A stretch of 64,000 nucleotides of DNA, taken from contig JAPPCR010000009.1 of the NCBI GenBank assembly GCA_028875725.1, positions 62,001 to 126,000 on the forward strand, read 5' to 3'. This document shows positions 42,456 through 52,373 of the stretch, piece by piece. The translations under genes were made by a program, and so were the position numbers. A model generated the notes under the pieces. It was not told the origin of the DNA. It was given only the letters and a program-made list of their open reading frames with translations, and did no database searches. This DNA is from Acidobacteriota bacterium (lineage in GTDB: Bacteria; Acidobacteriota; Thermoanaerobaculia; Multivoradales; Multivoraceae). How positions within the stretch are numbered: position 1 is the stretch's first letter; the number at the start of each line of letters is the position of its first letter.

Positions 42456-43688
42456 ATGACCACGTCTCATCCCAACGAGCAGCCCCGCCGTCAGGCCGGC
42501 GTCGGCTTCATCTTCGCCGTGATCCTGCTCGACATGCTGGGCGTCGGCCTGATCATCCCCGTCTTCCCCGAACTCGTCGAGCAGTTCCGGGGCGGCGACA
42601 CGTCTTCCGCCGCCGTCGCCGTGGGCGCGATCGCCGCCTGCTACGCGGTGGCGCAGTTCCTGTGCGCCCCGATCCTCGGCGCGCTTTCCGATCGCTTCGG
42701 CCGCCGCCGCATCCTCCTGCTTTCCATGTTCGGCCTGGGCATGGACTACCTTGTCATGGGCTTCGCGCCATCGCTCGGCTGGCTCTTCGTCGGCCGGATC
42801 GTCGCCGGCGTGATGGGGGCCAGCATCACGACGGCGAACGCCTACATCGCCGACATCTCGACGCCGGAAACCCGGGCCCGGAACTACGGGCTGGTCAACG
42901 TCGCCTTCGGCGTCGGTTTCATCCTCGGACCGGTCTTCGGCGGCCTGCTCGGCGGCATCGACCTGCGGCTGCCCTTCTTCGTAGCGGCCGGCCTGTGCCT
43001 CCTGAACTCGCTCTACGGCTTCCTCGTGCTGCCGGAGTCGCTGGCGCCGGAGAACCGGAGCGCCTCTTCACTCCGCAAGGCGAATCCCGTGTCGAGCATC
43101 GTGCACCTCCGGACCTACCCCCTGGTCGCCAGTCTGGCCGTCGCCTTCCTGCTGCTGGCGCTCGCGCAACGCGGCCTGGAGACGTCCTGGGTCCTCTACA
43201 CCAGCCACCGCTATGGCTGGAACGAGTTCCAGAACGGTCTCGCGCTGGCGGCCGTCGGCGTTGCGGCGGCCCTGGTCCAGGGATTCCTGGTGCGACCCGC
43301 GGTCACCTGGCTGGGCGAGCGCCGGGCGGTGCTGGTCGGCTTTGGCATCGGGACGCTGGCCTTCGCCGGCTACGGCCTCGCGCCGAACGGCCTGGTCCTC
43401 GTGACGGTGATCTTCGCGGGATCGCTGGGCGGCATCGCCGGCCCAGCGGTCCAGGCGATCATCGCGGGCACGGTGGCGCCCACCGAGCAGGGGAAGATCC
43501 AGGGGGCGCTCACGTCGCTGATGAGCCTGTCGGCGATCGCGGCGCCGCTCGTCTTCACCAGCGGCGTGTTCAGCTACTTCACCTCCGACGCCGCCCCGTT
43601 CGAGCTTCCCGGCGCTCCCCTCCTGGGCGGATCGCTCCTGATGGCCGTGGCCATGCTGCTGCTGGTCCGAGCGTTCCGGCGACACTGA
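42456..43688 (+). CDS. MFS transporter, TetA-like
   Basis: 410 residues, 12 predicted helices. Diagnostic blocks: LDMLGVGLIIPVFPELVEQF after a short N-terminus, GALSDRFGRRRILLLS (MFS motif A), DYLVMGFAPSLGWLFVGRIV and a second-half repeat of the motif. This is the drug:H+ antiporter group that includes TetA. Drug specificity cannot be inferred. ATG 42456, weak ribosome site. 59 bases upstream of the R2-like oxidase, probably cotranscribed. Confidence 0.85.
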   Translation: MTTSHPNEQPRRQAGVGFIFAVILLDMLGVGLIIPVFPELVEQFRGGDTSSAAVAVGAIAACYAVAQFLCAPILGALSDRFGRRRILLLSMFGLGMDYLVMGFAPSLGWLFVGRIVAGVMGASITTANAYIADISTPETRARNYGLVNVAFGVGFILGPVFGGLLGGIDLRLPFFVAAGLCLLNSLYGFLVLPESLAPENRSASSLRKANPVSSIVHLRTYPLVASLAVAFLLLALAQRGLETSWVLYTSHRYGWNEFQNGLALAAVGVAAALVQGFLVRPAVTWLGERRAVLVGFGIGTLAFAGYGLAPNGLVLVTVIFAGSLGGIAGPAVQAIIAGTVAPTEQGKIQGALTSLMSLSAIAAPLVFTSGVFSYFTSDAAPFELPGAPLLGGSLLMAVAMLLLVRAFRRH

Positions 43689-43747
43689 CGCCTCAGGCAC
43701 CCGCGAACCAGCCGCCGCGGGTAGAATCGACCCCAAGGAGGTCCACG

Positions 43748-44575
43748 ATGCCGTTCGACAACTCGTCGCTCCCGATACGACTCTTCACCGCTTCCCACGA
43801 GCGTGCCTGGAACCCCGCCGACATCGACTTCTCGCAGGAGCGCTCCGACTGGCTGTCGTTCTCGGACGACGAGCGGAACCTGCTGATCCGCCTCGTCTCC
43901 GGTTTCCGGGTCGGCGAGCGCGGCGTGACCCACGAACTCGCGCCGCTTCAGTTCCGCTTCCGTCAGGATGGCCGGCTGGAAGACGAGATGTACGTCACCG
44001 CGCAGATGTACGAGGAGGCCCGCCACGTCCAGTTCTTCGAGACCTGGTTGATCGAGGCGCTGCCGGGCCGGTTCGGGGTCGACATCCCCTACCCCAACCT
44101 GCACGGCGACATGTTCTCGACGCGGCTGCCGGCGACGATGCGCGCGCTGTTCGAGGACGACAGCCCCGAGGCGTTGCTGAACGCCATCATGCTGTACCAC
44201 TTCTACGTCGAGGGCGTGGGCGCGGAAGCCAGCTATCCGATCTACTACAAGATCTTCGAGCGCACGGGCAAGTTGCCCGCGCTCAACCGCGGGATTCGCC
44301 TGATTCAGCGCGACGAGGCCCGCCACATCGGTTTCGGCGTGTACATCCTGCAGCGCCTGCTCGCCGATCATCCGCACCTGGTCGATCAGTTCGAGGCGCA
44401 GGTCGAGGCGATGCGGCCGTTTGCGGAGGACGGTCCCAACCAGACGTTCGCCGGCTTCGAGCGCGGTCAGGCCCCGTTCGACCTCGACTACGACGAGTAT
44501 CGACAGCTCTACCTCGACAAGCTGGAAGAGATGCGACAGAGCATCTACGACGGCCGGCTCGCGGCTGCGGTCTAG
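43748..44575 (+). CDS. R2-like ligand-binding oxidase (R2lox)
   Basis: 275 residues of the ribonucleotide-reductase R2-like oxidase family, which carries a Mn/Fe centre and a fatty-acid-like ligand. Metal ligands appear in order: E57 of GERGV, E/H of EEARHVQF, E of the YHFYVEGVG helix, and E/H of RDEARHIGFG. The valine three residues after the first ligand (V60) and a tyrosine five residues before the third glutamate fit the ether cross-link that distinguishes R2lox from R2. Excellent AAGGAGG ribosome site; start ATG 43748. Physiological oxidation target unknown. Confidence 0.9.
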   Translation: MPFDNSSLPIRLFTASHERAWNPADIDFSQERSDWLSFSDDERNLLIRLVSGFRVGERGVTHELAPLQFRFRQDGRLEDEMYVTAQMYEEARHVQFFETWLIEALPGRFGVDIPYPNLHGDMFSTRLPATMRALFEDDSPEALLNAIMLYHFYVEGVGAEASYPIYYKIFERTGKLPALNRGIRLIQRDEARHIGFGVYILQRLLADHPHLVDQFEAQVEAMRPFAEDGPNQTFAGFERGQAPFDLDYDEYRQLYLDKLEEMRQSIYDGRLAAAV

Positions 44576-44602
44576 GAGCTTACGTTCCGGGGAGGCGACA
44601 TC

Positions 44603-45955
44603 GTGAAAGCAGCGAGACTGCTCACCCCAGTCGTGGCACTGGTGCTGACCGCGGCGCCTCTCGTCGCGCAGCCACGAGCCGATCACGTCGTGCTCGTCTC
44701 GGTCGACGGCCTGCGGCCGGACTTCTACCTCCCCGGTTCGTCCTGGCCAGCGCCGAACATGCAGCAAATGGCGCGTGACGGAGCCCTTGCCGAGGGCGTG
44801 CGCGGAGTGTTCCCCACGGTCACCTATCCGTCGCACACGACGATCGTCACCGGCGCGCTGCCGGCACGTCACGGCGTCTACTACAACCGGCCGTTCGAAC
44901 CGGAGGGACAGACCGGCGAGTGGTACTGGTTCGAGTCCTCGATTCAGGTCGACACGCTCTGGGACGCGGTGCGCGCCGCGGGCAAGCAGACCGCCGCGAT
45001 CTCGTGGCCTGTCACCGTCGGCGCTCCGATCGACCGCTTCGTGCCCGAGACGTACTCGCTCGACCCGAACAGCGACCGGCTGGCCCCAATGCGTGACGGC
45101 ACGACTCCCGGCCTGTGGCAGGAACTCGAGCGGGAGACCACGGGCCGTCTCAGCCTGCGCAACTACGGCTCCGCCCACATCACCCGCGACGACACGACGG
45201 GCGCCATGGCCGCGTACGTCCTGGAGACCCACCGGCCGGCTCTGATCGCGCTCCACCTGATCACGACCGATTCCGCCCAGCACGCCCATGGCCGCGAGTC
45301 GGATCGCGCCCGGCGCGCTGTCGCGGCCGCCGACCGCGCGATCGGCGCCGTCCGCGACGCCGCGGCAAGGGCCGGCATCCTCGACCGTACCGCCTTCGTC
45401 ATCGTCGGCGACCACGGCTTCGTCGACCTCCACACCCAGATCATGCCCAACGTCTGGCTGGCCGAAGCCGGGCTGCACGGTACCGAGCCCGGTCGCGGCG
45501 AGTGGCGGGCCACCTTCCACCCGACGGGTGGTGCGGCTTTCATGCACCTGCGCGACGAGGCCGACGCCGAAGCTCTGAGCGCGGTACGGGGGATCCTGGT
45601 TGAACTGCCCGAGACGGTGCGCCGCCTGTTCCGCGTCGTCGAACGCGACGCACTCGATCAGGCCGGCGCCGCCCCCGAGGCCCGCCTCGCCCTCGCCGGA
45701 AACCTCGGCGTCAGCTTCGGGTCAGACGCCTCCGGAGACGCCATCCGCCCCACCGACGGCGGAGCGCACGGCCACTTCCCCACGGACTTCCCGGAGATCC
45801 TCACCGGCTTCGTCGGCTGGGGCGCCGGCTTCGAAGCCGGCCGCACCGTCCACCGGATGGAGCTGACCGACATCGCCGACCTCATCGCCATGCTGCTCGA
45901 CGTCGAGTTCGAGAGCCCGGACGGAGCGCCACCGCTGGGCGTGCTCTCCCGCTGA
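44603..45955 (+). CDS. Secreted nucleotide pyrophosphatase/phosphodiesterase family protein
   Basis: 450 residues with a signal peptide (VVALVLTAAPLVAQ). Alkaline-phosphatase superfamily, NPP type: VSVDGLRPDF (metal), FPTVTYPSHTT with the nucleophile threonine, ITTDSAQHAHG, VGDHGF, and a late HGHFPTDF histidine. Likely hydrolyses nucleotides, lysophospholipids or similar diesters outside the cytoplasm. Start GTG 44603 with GGGGAGG before it; 27 bases after the R2lox stop, so probably the same operon. Convergent with the NorD-like gene, whose stop is one base away. Confidence 0.88.
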   Translation: MKAARLLTPVVALVLTAAPLVAQPRADHVVLVSVDGLRPDFYLPGSSWPAPNMQQMARDGALAEGVRGVFPTVTYPSHTTIVTGALPARHGVYYNRPFEPEGQTGEWYWFESSIQVDTLWDAVRAAGKQTAAISWPVTVGAPIDRFVPETYSLDPNSDRLAPMRDGTTPGLWQELERETTGRLSLRNYGSAHITRDDTTGAMAAYVLETHRPALIALHLITTDSAQHAHGRESDRARRAVAAADRAIGAVRDAAARAGILDRTAFVIVGDHGFVDLHTQIMPNVWLAEAGLHGTEPGRGEWRATFHPTGGAAFMHLRDEADAEALSAVRGILVELPETVRRLFRVVERDALDQAGAAPEARLALAGNLGVSFGSDASGDAIRPTDGGAHGHFPTDFPEILTGFVGWGAGFEAGRTVHRMELTDIADLIAMLLDVEFESPDGAPPLGVLSR

Positions 45956-45956
45956 T

Positions 45957-48146
45957 TTACGCCGTCAGCCCGCGATACACCTTCGGCAACTGGCTCGGCA
46001 GGGCGGCGATCTCGTCGATGACGAGGTAACGGCGTTCGGGGCACATCTCGCGCAGGTAGTCGTGGCCGGCGGGGTCGACGGTGATGCAGAACGTGGAGAC
46101 GCCCTGGCGTTCCGTCTCCCGGAGGGCGACCATCGTGTCGCGGATGCCGTACACGCGGGAGGCGCGGTCGCTGCCGTAGTCGAAGTCCTGAGGGTAGCCG
46201 TCCGAGAGGATGAGCAGCACCTTGACCTTCGCCTCGCGCTCGGCGAGCTTGGCGGCCGCGTGCCGGATGGCAGGCCCCATTCGGGTGCTGCGCTTCGGTT
46301 CCATCGCCGCGATCCGGTCCTCGGCCTCTCGGTCGAGGCCATCGTCGAACTCCTTGGCGACGAAGAACTCGACCTCCTTGCGGCCGAAACCGGAGAAACC
46401 GTAGATCGCGTAGTCGTCGCCCAGGGTCTCGAGCGCGTCGGCCATCAGGACCAGGGACTCCTTCTCGATGTCGATCACCCGGCGGCCCGGCGGCAGGGGC
46501 TGAGGGTTGTCGGGCCAGTCGAAGTCGTCGAACACGCCGACGTACTCGGGTTCCGGCGTCTTGCCCGCGGGCGCCTCGGGCTCCTCCACGGGCGCCTCCG
46601 CGTCGGTCGAAGCGCTCATGTCGAGCAGGAAGGCGGCCGCCACGTCCCGGTGCTGGCGGCGGCGGCTCATGTACACGGCGCCGTCCGGCGGCCGGCCGGC
46701 GCGGCGGTCGACGTGGGTTTCGACCACCCGGTCGAGGTCGAGCTCCTCGCCCTCGATCAGGCGCCGCATCCGCCGGAACTCCTCCGGCTTGAGCAGCTCG
46801 AACTGCTTCCTGACCCGTCGCAACAGGTCGGCGTGGACGCGCCGCGTCGCGTCGACGAACCGGTCCGGTGGAGCCGCACCGCCGTTCGCGGCCGTTCCGG
46901 GAGGTTCGATCGCCTTCTCGCGCAAGTGGCACCAGCGCCGGCGGTAGCCGGCCAGTTCGTGGTCCCACTCGTCGTAGTAGTAGACCTGCTCCCGGTCGAG
47001 CCCGGCCTCGGCCAGCTCCCGCTCCAGTCGCTTCGACAGCTCCTCGAGGCGGGCCGCCAACTCCTCGGGATCGAGTTCGATCAACTCGGCATGGTCGTCG
47101 CCCCCTTCGGCCTCGATCGCACCCGTGACGTCGAGGTCGGTGAGCGGCAGACCGGCCGTGCCCGAGAGGTCGCCGTCCTGCAGGCTGAGCACGCCCAGTT
47201 CGTCGACCTGCAACTGCTCCATCAGGCCGGCGGCGAAGGGACCCGGTTCCACGTCGTCTCGCAGTTCGACTTCGGATGCGAGTTCCTGCCACTCCCGGCG
47301 CAGCTCGACGCGCTCCGGTGCGGGGTCGCCGTGATGTGCGAGGGCCGGCGCGTCGAGGGTTTGGGCTTCTCCCTCGGCGTCCGAACCGGCGCTGCCATCC
47401 CGCGGTCGGCCGTCGTCGCCGGCGAGAACGGGCTCGGACGAGGAGGGAGACGAGCGCAGGGCGGCGAGCGCGGGATAAAGCGCTTTGACGGTGCGCAGGG
47501 TGTGATCGACGGTGGCGCCAGGGTTCAGCAGCACCGCAGCTCCTTCGAATCGCGAGGAATCGGATCTACTCCCGCTCGCCAGCAGTTGGGACCGCTGCTC
47601 CAGCAGGAGTTCGCACGCCAGGTCGAACAGGGCCGCTTTCCGCGGTTGCCGGCGCCCCGCCGGCCGCGACTCAGGACTCAACGACGAATCGAGTGCATCG
47701 TCGATCAGCCGCAGCAGATCGCGGCGCACTCCCCGGAAGGCGCGCGCGAGAGCCGCGTCGATGCGCGCACCCTCGAGCCGTGCGAACAGCGCCCGGGCAA
47801 GGGCCGGCTCGTCGAAACCGGCGAAGAAGTCGGCGAACCGGACCGGACCGCGGCGATACGTCCCAAACAGCACGCCGCCCAACTGGTGCAGTACCGCCAT
47901 CCGGTAGACCATGAAGTTCCCGTGACTGTCCGATAACCGGTCGATCCGCTCCGGCAGATAGAAGGCCGCGCCATCCGTCGTCGGCCGGCCCGCGGCCGCC
48001 GCACCTTCCAGTTCGAGATGCCCCACGCGCGACCTGTCTCCACCTTCGAGATCGGCGAGCGGCCGGACCTCGGCCGGGCGCGCCAACATCGCCTCGACGT
48101 AGATCTCGAGGACGCGGGCGACGTCGTCGAGGGCGACCGCGGTCAA
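45957..48146 (-). CDS. NorD/CbbO-like VWA protein
   Basis: 729 residues. Acidic, helical N-terminal two thirds and a C-terminal von Willebrand A domain with a DMSAST-type MIDAS (LLDMSASTD), a later ILSDGYPQD and STFCITVD. NorD and CbbO proteins of this layout act with MoxR-type AAA+ ATPases to activate nitric-oxide reductase or Rubisco. Start: TTG 48146 overlaps the stop of the NorQ-like gene as TTGA; the frame is open to 48215. No nor or cbb genes in the window. Confidence 0.85.
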   Translation of the reverse strand: MTAVALDDVARVLEIYVEAMLARPAEVRPLADLEGGDRSRVGHLELEGAAAAGRPTTDGAAFYLPERIDRLSDSHGNFMVYRMAVLHQLGGVLFGTYRRGPVRFADFFAGFDEPALARALFARLEGARIDAALARAFRGVRRDLLRLIDDALDSSLSPESRPAGRRQPRKAALFDLACELLLEQRSQLLASGSRSDSSRFEGAAVLLNPGATVDHTLRTVKALYPALAALRSSPSSSEPVLAGDDGRPRDGSAGSDAEGEAQTLDAPALAHHGDPAPERVELRREWQELASEVELRDDVEPGPFAAGLMEQLQVDELGVLSLQDGDLSGTAGLPLTDLDVTGAIEAEGGDDHAELIELDPEELAARLEELSKRLERELAEAGLDREQVYYYDEWDHELAGYRRRWCHLREKAIEPPGTAANGGAAPPDRFVDATRRVHADLLRRVRKQFELLKPEEFRRMRRLIEGEELDLDRVVETHVDRRAGRPPDGAVYMSRRRQHRDVAAAFLLDMSASTDAEAPVEEPEAPAGKTPEPEYVGVFDDFDWPDNPQPLPPGRRVIDIEKESLVLMADALETLGDDYAIYGFSGFGRKEVEFFVAKEFDDGLDREAEDRIAAMEPKRSTRMGPAIRHAAAKLAEREAKVKVLLILSDGYPQDFDYGSDRASRVYGIRDTMVALRETERQGVSTFCITVDPAGHDYLREMCPERRYLVIDEIAALPSQLPKVYRGLTA

Positions 48147-48994
48147 GGCAGCAGCGTCGAGGCCACCTCGGTCACCGCGCGTTGCACCTCGTCGTCGTCG
48201 GTGATCGCCCGGCAAATCGCGGCGACGCAGGCTTCGCGCACGCCGATGCCGCCGGCGATCAACTGCGCCGTGTAGATGAGCAGGCGGGTGCTGACGCCCT
48301 CGTCGAAGCCGCGGTGGTGCAGGTTGCGGATGCGCTTGCCGAGTTCGGCCAGGTCGCGGCCGAGCGCCACGTCGATGTTCGCCTCGTGAGCGATGATCTC
48401 GGCTTCGATCTCCGGCGGCGGATAGTCGAACTCGAGCGCCACGAAGCGCTGGCGCGTGCTCGGTTTCAGGTCCTTGGCCACGCTCTGGTAGCCCGGGTTG
48501 TACGACAGGACGAGCAGGAAGTCCGGATGCGCCGGCAGGATCTCGCCGCGCTTCTCGATCGGCAGGATGCGGCGGTGGTCCGTCAGCGCGTGAATCAGGA
48601 CCGTCGTGTCCTTGCGCGCCTCGACGATCTCGTCCAGGTAGCAGATCGATCCGTCACGCACGGCACGGGTCAGCGGACCGTCCATCCACACGGTGTCGTC
48701 GCCCTCGAGGAGGTAGCGGCCGACGAGGTCGGTCGCGGTCAGATCCTCGTGGCAGGCGACGGTGACGAGCGGTGTCTCGATGCCCGCGCGCGTGCCTGCG
48801 CCGCCTCCACGGTAGAGGCGGTGCGTCATGTGCTCCAGGAACCGGGTCTTGCCGCAGCCCGTCGGCCCCTTGAGTAGCACCGGCATGCGCGCCCGGTGGG
48901 CGGCGAGGAAGAGGTCCACCTCGTTGCCGACCGGCTGATAGTAGGGCGCCTCGGGAACAGACCGCGGCGGCGCCGCCTGTAAGGGCTGAGTCAT
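48143..48994 (-). CDS. NorQ/CbbQ-type AAA+ ATPase
   Basis: 283-residue MoxR-like AAA+ protein. Walker [18 protein letters not shown] (near residue 41), Walker [12 protein letters not shown], a hydrophobic loop ([21 protein letters not shown]) with the family's arginine finger, and a C-terminal helical part. Highly similar to NorQ/CbbQ/GvpN. Immediately followed by the NorD-like partner (4-base overlap). Its client enzyme is unknown here. ATG 48994. Confidence 0.92.
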   Translation of the reverse strand: MTQPLQAAPPRSVPEAPYYQPVGNEVDLFLAAHRARMPVLLKGPTGCGKTRFLEHMTHRLYRGGGAGTRAGIETPLVTVACHEDLTATDLVGRYLLEGDDTVWMDGPLTRAVRDGSICYLDEIVEARKDTTVLIHALTDHRRILPIEKRGEILPAHPDFLLVLSYNPGYQSVAKDLKPSTRQRFVALEFDYPPPEIEAEIIAHEANIDVALGRDLAELGKRIRNLHHRGFDEGVSTRLLIYTAQLIAGGIGVREACVAAICRAITDDDEVQRAVTEVASTLLP

Positions 48995-49013
48995 GGGCTG
49001 GTCCTTGCTCGAA

Positions 49014-49295
49014 TCAGCAATGGTCGATCGCCCGTGCGAGTGCGAAGTCCTTCTCCGTCACGCCGCCAGCCGAGTGAGTGCTGAGCGTGAGTCGGACCCG
49101 GTTGTATCGGATGTCGATATCCGGATGGTGGTCGGCCGCCTCGGCGAGTTCCGCCACGAAGTCGACGAAGCGCACCGCCGCCGGGAAGGTCGGAAACTGG
49201 TACTCCCTCGAAATGGACGGGGCTTCCAAATCAGCTTCCCAGCCCTTCAACTCCTCGCACGCGCTCCGAATCTCGTCCGCCGTCATCGCCGCCAT
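49014..49295 (-). CDS. Pterin-4a-carbinolamine dehydratase
   Basis: 93 residues, the normal length. The family blocks [26 protein letters not shown] (catalytic histidines) and [17 protein letters not shown] are present. It dehydrates the carbinolamine left by pterin-dependent aromatic hydroxylases and can also act as a small co-regulator. No hydroxylase gene here. ATG 49295 with a GGAGG site 9 bases upstream; a second ATG lies three codons in. Located 19 bases upstream of the norQ-like gene and on the same strand. Confidence 0.92.
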   Translation of the reverse strand: MAAMTADEIRSACEELKGWEADLEAPSISREYQFPTFPAAVRFVDFVAELAEAADHHPDIDIRYNRVRLTLSTHSAGGVTEKDFALARAIDHC

Positions 49296-49384
49296 TGCCC
49301 AGTACCTCCGCCGCGCGACCCTAGCAGCCGCCGGCCGGAAGGCCGGCCCACCGGCACTCTCCGCAGTGGTACTGTCGGCGGCCT

Positions 49385-50596
49385 ATGAAATTCGGCATCT
49401 TCTACGAGCATCAGCTACCGAAGCCGTGGGGGCCGGACTCGGAGCACCGGTTGCTTCAGAACTCGCTGGAGCAGATCGAACTCGCGGACCGGCTCGGGTA
49501 CGACTACGCCTGGGAAGTGGAGCACCACTTCCTGGAGGAGTACTCGCACAGTTCGGCGCCCGAAGTGTTCCTGGCGGCGGCGTCGCAGCGGACGAAGAAC
49601 ATCCGCCTCGGCCACGGCATCGTCCAGTTGACGACGAATCACCCTGCCAGGGTCGCCGAGCGCGTTTCGACGCTCGACCTGGTTTCAAACGGCCGGGTCG
49701 AGCTCGGCCTCGGCGAAGGCTCAAGCGTCACCGAGCTCCATCCCTTCGGCCGCAGCTTCCGCGACAAGCGAATCGTCTGGGAGGAGGCGGTCCAGGCCTG
49801 CCTGCCGATGTTCTGGAACGAAGGCTGGGAGTACCACGGCCACTACTTCGACTTCCCGCTCCGCAACGTGATCCCGAAGCCGCTGCAGCGGCCTCATCCG
49901 CCGCTCTGGGTCGCCTGTTCGCAACTCGACACGATCCGCTACGCCGCGCACCGCGGCATGGGCGCTCTGTGCTTCAAGTTCGCCGACCTCGACTCCGCCC
50001 GGGCCTGGGTCAACGCGTACTACAACACGTTCACGCAGGACCAGCGCAAGCTCTGCGACTACCAGACGAACCCGAACCTCGCCACGGTCAGCGGCTTCAT
50101 GTGCGCGCCGACCGACGAAGAGGCGCAACAGAAGGCAGACGGCTGGACCTTCTTCCAGTTCGCTCTTCAGCTCTACAACAAGGAGGGGCCGTTCGAGCCC
50201 AAGTCGAACAACTTCTGGGAGCGCTACCAGGAGTGGAAGCAGACACCCGAGGGCCGGCGCCGCTCCGACAGCGAGCTGATCGGCTCGCCGGAGACGATCC
50301 GCGAGCGCCTGCGGGAACTCGAACGGGCCCACGTCGACCAGGTCATCCTGCTCAACCAGGCCGGCAAGAACACGCACGAGGACATCATGAGCAGCCTGGA
50401 GCTGTTCGCCCGCGAGGTGATGCCCGAGTTCCAGGAGCGCGAAGACCGGCAGCAGGAATGGAAGCGGGCGGTTCTCGCCGGCGAGCAGAGACTCGACGAG
50501 ATCGACACGGAACCGTTCAACGTCACCGCGCGCCTGAAGCCGACCCTGCCGCCGTCCGAGGAGGCGCTGGCTGCGGCCCGCAAGTGGGCCAGCTAG
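49385..50596 (+). CDS. LLM-class flavin-dependent oxidoreductase
   Basis: 403-residue bacterial luciferase-like TIM barrel. N-terminal MKFGIFYEHQLPKPW, then IELADRLGYDYAWEVEHHF and GHGIVQLTTNHPARVAERVS match the family; SDSELIGSPETIRERLRELE is the C-terminal substrate/flavin loop. FMN- or F420-dependent; which, and the substrate, are unknown. Divergent from the pterin dehydratase. The start lacks an obvious ribosome site, but the product begins with a standard barrel strand. Confidence 0.9.
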   Translation: MKFGIFYEHQLPKPWGPDSEHRLLQNSLEQIELADRLGYDYAWEVEHHFLEEYSHSSAPEVFLAAASQRTKNIRLGHGIVQLTTNHPARVAERVSTLDLVSNGRVELGLGEGSSVTELHPFGRSFRDKRIVWEEAVQACLPMFWNEGWEYHGHYFDFPLRNVIPKPLQRPHPPLWVACSQLDTIRYAAHRGMGALCFKFADLDSARAWVNAYYNTFTQDQRKLCDYQTNPNLATVSGFMCAPTDEEAQQKADGWTFFQFALQLYNKEGPFEPKSNNFWERYQEWKQTPEGRRRSDSELIGSPETIRERLRELERAHVDQVILLNQAGKNTHEDIMSSLELFAREVMPEFQEREDRQQEWKRAVLAGEQRLDEIDTEPFNVTARLKPTLPPSEEALAAARKWAS

Positions 50597-50707
50597 GAGC
50601 CTGCGACAGGTTTGGCGGCTCCAGCTCACCGACCGGCGACCGCAACCGAATCACCGCTTCTGCGTAGTCAAGTGCGACAGCACACAACCCAATACAGGAG
50701 ACTCTTC

Positions 50708-51493
50708 ATGTCCCTTCCCGTCCAGCGCCGTCGGCCTGTCTCGCTAGCCGGCTGCATCCTGCTCCTGGGAGCCGCGCTCTCCGCCGAGCCCCTCCTCGCC
50801 GACGACCAAGAACTGCCGTCGCCCGAGGAGATCGTTGCCCGCTACATCGAGGCCCTGGGCGGCGAGGAAGCGATCCGCGCACACAGCTCGAGGACCGTCA
50901 AAGGCGGCGTCGAGATTCCGGCGATGGGCATCACCGGCCAGACGACGGCCTACTTCATCGCGCCCGACAAGATGATCATCAAGGGCGAGATGCCAGGCAT
51001 GGGCGAGAACATCCAGGCCTACAACGGAGAGATCGGCTGGATCGAAGACCCGATGCAGGGCACACAGATCCTGGAAGGCGAGATGCTGGCCCAGATGAAG
51101 CGCCAGGCTCGGTTCTACGCCGACCTGGAGCGCGCCGACCTCTTCCCGCAACAGACGACCGCCGGGGAAACCGAGTGGAACGGTCAGGCTGCGTACCAAC
51201 TCGACGTCGTCGATCTGGACGGCAACGAACAGTCCCAGTACTTCGCGAAGGAGACCGGGCTCTTGATCGGCGCGAAGGGAACGCAAACGAGCCCGATGGG
51301 CGAGATGGAGATGGAGATCACCATCGGCAACTACCAGGAGTTCGGCGGAGTGTTGGTCGCCACGTCGACCTCCACCAACCTCGTTTCGATGGCCATGGAG
51401 TTCAACACGACCGTTGAGTCGGTGACCTACGGCGATGTCGACCCGAGCGTCTTCGAGCCCTCCGACGCGATCAAGGCGCTGCTGCCGGAGTAG
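50708..51493 (+). CDS. Secreted LolA/lipoprotein-sorting-like protein, copy 1
   Basis: 261 residues with a Sec signal (LAGCILLLGAALSAEPLLA). Mature start PSPEEIVARYIEALGGEEAI resembles the first helix of LolA/LppX-like proteins of the outer-membrane-lipoprotein-sorting group; then a repeated beta pattern, with TVKGGVEIPAMGITGQTTAY and FEPSDAIKALLPE at the end. ATG 50708 with AGGAGA 8 bases upstream. Strong paralog of the next gene; 45 bases between them. Actual ligand unknown. Confidence 0.72.
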   Translation: MSLPVQRRRPVSLAGCILLLGAALSAEPLLADDQELPSPEEIVARYIEALGGEEAIRAHSSRTVKGGVEIPAMGITGQTTAYFIAPDKMIIKGEMPGMGENIQAYNGEIGWIEDPMQGTQILEGEMLAQMKRQARFYADLERADLFPQQTTAGETEWNGQAAYQLDVVDLDGNEQSQYFAKETGLLIGAKGTQTSPMGEMEMEITIGNYQEFGGVLVATSTSTNLVSMAMEFNTTVESVTYGDVDPSVFEPSDAIKALLPE

Positions 51494-51538
51494 ACCGTGC
51501 CGCGAACCCGCACACACAAAGAACCCAGGAGATCATCC

Positions 51539-52351
51539 ATGACCATCGACACCACCAGCCGCAACGCTCTGCTCGTACTCGCCTGCTGCGGCCTGCTTCT
51601 CGGCGCCTGCGCCGCCTACGAAGCCGGAGACGCTCCGGCCGCGGCCGCGCCGGAGCCTCCCCCGCCGCCAGAGCTGACCGAGGAACAGAAGATCATCGCG
51701 CGTCACGTCGAAGCGATCGGCGGCGAGGGCGCCATCCGCGCGCACAGCTCGATGACGATCAAGGGCGCCTTCGAGATGCCGGCGATGGGAATGTCCGGCG
51801 AGGCGACGATCTACCTGGCGGCACCCGACAAGGGCATCGTCGAGATCTCGATTCCCGGCTTTGGCGACAACGTCCAGGGGTTCAACGGCGAGATCGGATG
51901 GTCCGAGGATCCGATGCAGGGTCCGCGCCTGCTCGAGGGCGGCGAGTTGAGCGCCCTGAAGAACCAGACCCGCATCCACGGAGACCTGGAGTACGACGAG
52001 CTCTACTCCGAGCAGACCGCGATCGGCGAGACCGAGTGGAACGGCCAAGCCGCCTACCAGATCGATCTCGTCGACGTTGACGGCAACGAGTCCTCGCGCT
52101 ACTTCGCGGTGGAAACCGGCCTGCTGATCGGCGAGGAAGCGACCACCACGACCGAGATGGGCACCATGGAGACCAGCACTACCCTTGGTGAGTACGAGGA
52201 GTTCGGCGGTCTGATGTTCGCGACATCCACGACGACGAGTATCCCGTCCTTCGGCATGGAGATCACCCAGACCATCGACTCCGTGACCTTCGACGACGTC
52301 GACCAGAGCGTCTTCGAGCCTTCCGACGCGATCAAGGCGTTGCTGGAGTAG
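51539..52351 (+). CDS. Lipoprotein paralog of the previous gene, copy 2
   Basis: 270 residues, 15 or more blocks shared with copy 1, including RAHSSMTIKGAFEMPAMGMS, NGEIGWSEDPMQG, GETEWNGQAAYQIDLVDVDG and the same end (FEPSDAIKALLE). It differs at the N-terminus: a lipobox LLLGAC followed by a proline/alanine linker, so it is lipid-anchored where copy 1 is soluble. Classic tandem duplication. ATG 51539, AGGAGA 7 bases before it. Confidence 0.75.
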   Translation: MTIDTTSRNALLVLACCGLLLGACAAYEAGDAPAAAAPEPPPPPELTEEQKIIARHVEAIGGEGAIRAHSSMTIKGAFEMPAMGMSGEATIYLAAPDKGIVEISIPGFGDNVQGFNGEIGWSEDPMQGPRLLEGGELSALKNQTRIHGDLEYDELYSEQTAIGETEWNGQAAYQIDLVDVDGNESSRYFAVETGLLIGEEATTTTEMGTMETSTTLGEYEEFGGLMFATSTTTSIPSFGMEITQTIDSVTFDDVDQSVFEPSDAIKALLE

Positions 52352-52373
52352 AGGCTCGACCCGTTCGAGACAG

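Noticed and set aside
42456..43688. Tetracycline resistance determinant
   Set aside because: TetA-like blocks occur in many MFS exporters of unknown substrate; no tetR-type regulator is adjacent.
45957..48994. Nitric-oxide reductase operon
   Set aside because: Only norQ/norD-type genes are present; norB and norC are absent from the window.
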